Positions 62,783 to 64,000 of a stretch of 64,000 bases of DNA are shown here, piece after piece. The notes beneath the pieces were generated by a model that was not told where the DNA came from, did no database searches, and saw only the letters and a list, made by a program, of their open reading frames with translations. This DNA comes from Bacillota bacterium (GTDB taxonomy: Bacteria; Bacillota; Clostridia; Tissierellales; Sedimentibacteraceae): contig JAEWJT010000011.1 of NCBI GenBank assembly GCA_023386345.1, positions 124,001 through 188,000 of the forward strand, in the 5' to 3' direction. How positions within the stretch are numbered: the stretch's first letter is position 1; every line of letters starts with the position of its first letter. Made by a program: the position numbers and the translations under genes.

Positions 62783-63337
62783 CTATGATTTTACTCTAGT
62801 ATACATTCCATCATTTCGTACAAATATTTTTTCAGTGACAAATTCTCTCCTTATGGTGCAAAAGTCGTCATTGAAATCTGCTATAATTATGTTTACTTCT
62901 CTTTCGGTATACACTTTGTCAAACTCAAAAGCCTTTGCCATTTCTTCAAGCACGATAAGCCTTTTCTTTCTCTGAACAGGAATGTTTTTAAGTTTTCCGT
63001 ATTCGAAGAAGCTTTCTAAGACCTTTTTTCTATATTCTTCTTCTCTTCTATTTTGTATATCCTCTTCTGATGACTCCTCCTTGATTAAATCAATTATTGC
63101 AGATTTTAACACGTCTTCATTTATTGAATACACTGTGTAGTATTGCTCCTTGCTAGCCTTTACAATACTGGCATCCTCTAGTTTTTTTAGATGGAAGGAT
63201 ATAGTTGGCGGTGTTAGCTGTAAACGCTGAGCCAATAGCTCTACATACATTGGCTCTTTTATTAATGATTTTAAAATCAGCAATCTTGATTTATCTGCTA
63301 AGCATTTAAATAGCTTTATAACTTCTATTTCAGTCAT
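62783..63337 (-). CDS. ArsR-family regulator with C-terminal DUF2087-like domain
   Basis: The 184-residue protein has an ArsR winged helix (CLADKSRLLILKSLIKEPMY, LAQRLQLTPPTISFHLKKLE). A C-terminal segment follows (VQRKKRLIVLEEMAKAFEFD, YTEREVNIIIADFNDDFCTI, RREFVTEKIFVRNDGMY) that matches the DUF2087 pattern. The usual metal-binding Cys motif in the recognition helix is absent, so it may sense another signal. AAAGGAAA lies before the ATG. The M29-like gene follows 35 bases downstream, perhaps as a target. Confidence 0.88.
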   Translation of the reverse strand: MTEIEVIKLFKCLADKSRLLILKSLIKEPMYVELLAQRLQLTPPTISFHLKKLEDASIVKASKEQYYTVYSINEDVLKSAIIDLIKEESSEEDIQNRREEEYRKKVLESFFEYGKLKNIPVQRKKRLIVLEEMAKAFEFDKVYTEREVNIIIADFNDDFCTIRREFVTEKIFVRNDGMYTRVKS

Positions 63338-63390
63338 GTTAGTTTCCTTTCTTTTTTAGTTTTAAATTGTGTCATATACACAGTTTCGTA

Positions 63391-63780
63391 TTATATCAAA
63401 TTAGAAAATATGCTTTTTAATTCTGATACTATTGACAATTTAGTTTCTTCTATAACTATATCAATAACTGCATTATTTTCTTTTGCCTTTTCTAATTTAA
63501 CTCTCCAACTTTCTGGAATTTTATCAAAAGTCTGAAGATATTCATTGCAAAATGCCTCGTATTTTGAATTTTCATCAATATGCTCTTTTTTTAATATCTG
63601 TCTTTGTGCTACACCAATAAAGGTAGTGAATATATCATAAATATTAAGCTTTATTTTTTCTAAATCAGCCTCGTCTTTACGATTATCCTTGGTAAGAATA
63701 TCGCATCTTTGCTTGCATTTTTCTTTTTTCTCACTCAATGCCTCTGTGTATTGTTGTGTAATTATATCTATATTTTTCAT
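63391..63780 (-). CDS. Small helical protein of unknown function
   Basis: The 129-residue protein is not recognised. It is almost all helix, with charged heptad-like stretches (EALSEKKEKCKQRCDILTKD) and a central IYDIFTTFIGVAQRQIL segment. It is likely cytoplasmic. AAAAGGAGA precedes the ATG. It is read in the same direction as the ArsR gene with a 53-base gap and could share a transcript. Confidence 0.6.
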   Translation of the reverse strand: MKNIDIITQQYTEALSEKKEKCKQRCDILTKDNRKDEADLEKIKLNIYDIFTTFIGVAQRQILKKEHIDENSKYEAFCNEYLQTFDKIPESWRVKLEKAKENNAVIDIVIEETKLSIVSELKSIFSNLI

Positions 63781-63918
63781 CGCTATAATCTCCTTTTCAA
63801 AATTATAGATTTATTATATATGCAAAAATAATAGTTGTCAATATAATTTTATAAATATCTAATCAAAAAATACGGATTGTTTTTACAGATTAAATTTCTA
63901 CTAAAATAATTAGATTTA

Positions 63919-64000
63919 TTAAAGCAAATTTTTTTCAAACACTATTATATTCCAATCAGGTCTGTTATCATCTTTTGAAACAACTCTTCTAATCTCGTAC
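63919..64000 (-). CDS. 3' end of a gene running past the window edge
   Basis: An open minus-strand frame of 26 codons ends with TAA at 63919; residues read YEIRRVVSKDDNRPDWNI and VFEKNLL. It is too short to assign to a family. Confidence 0.5.
   Translation of the reverse strand, partial: YEIRRVVSKDDNRPDWNIIVFEKNLL

Noticed and set aside
1..64000. tRNA or rRNA genes
   Set aside because: No cloverleaf-like segments with TTCGANTC-type loops or rRNA-conserved stretches were noticed in the intergenic regions.

Overview
The window is low-GC, densely coding DNA with AGGAGG-type ribosome binding sites, S-layer homology (SLH) proteins, an A/V-type ATPase, AgrC/AgrA-like signalling and a Tad pilus locus. 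This points to an anaerobic Firmicute of the class Clostridia, perhaps Peptostreptococcaceae-like; genus and species cannot be read from the sequence.

Layout. 1-2393: 3' part of a large SLH-anchored surface protein. 2657-4708: sigma-54 activator. 5045-6646: pyrG behind a terminator-like leader. 6835-18286: a relic integron. It has a broken IntI-like tyrosine recombinase, an attI-like GTTAGAT junction, and then eleven co-oriented cassettes separated by ten attC-like sites. Seven sites are 145-148 bp, two are 93-95 bp and one is 103 bp. Cargo includes a nucleotidyltransferase, a Nudix hydrolase, a membrane protein, a lipoprotein, a broken acetyltransferase, a DUF218 protein, a secreted protein, a P-loop kinase-like protein, an alpha/beta hydrolase, two intact GNAT acetyltransferases and another membrane protein. 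18461-18603: an orphan promoter-hairpin-terminator unit, possibly a small RNA. 18811-27796: a nine-gene A/V-type ATPase operon in the order H(G)-C-I-K-F-E-A-B-D. 27926-31235 (minus): V4R sensor, GGDEF protein and SLH protein. 31381-37226 (minus): two ABC exporters plus an AgrC/AgrA-like two-component system. 37424-47017: single genes for cardiolipin synthase, AzgA-type purine permease, ferritin, RluA pseudouridine synthase, CBS protein, GH73 glucosaminidase and MATE transporter. 47393-61423: a Tad/Flp pilus locus ending in an FHA protein and a Ser/Thr kinase. 61749-64000 (minus): M29 peptidase-like protein, ArsR regulator, a small unknown protein and the edge of another gene.

The main discovery candidate is the integron. 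In nearly every cassette the first bases (R'' half-site) are complementary to the R' box at that cassette's own 3' end, even when the box is non-standard (TTATGT, TTATCT). This is the signature of insertion as circular units. The half-site core is intact in the first six sites, while the leading G is lost in the last four. With the frameshift and stop in the recombinase, this suggests a frozen array whose distal cassettes are oldest. A second unnamed signal is a hairpin plus Shine-Dalgarno element placed before three start codons: the ATPase A and B genes and the rluA-type gene.

How the genes work together. The ATPase operon makes a complete ion-pumping rotor, stalk and catalytic head. The Tad genes supply pilins, two motor/localisation ATPases, two platform proteins, a prepilin peptidase and a likely phosphorylation module. 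The V4R-GGDEF-SLH operon suggests that small-molecule sensing is coupled to c-di-GMP and the cell surface. No database search was run; all functions come from visible motifs and remembered family features.
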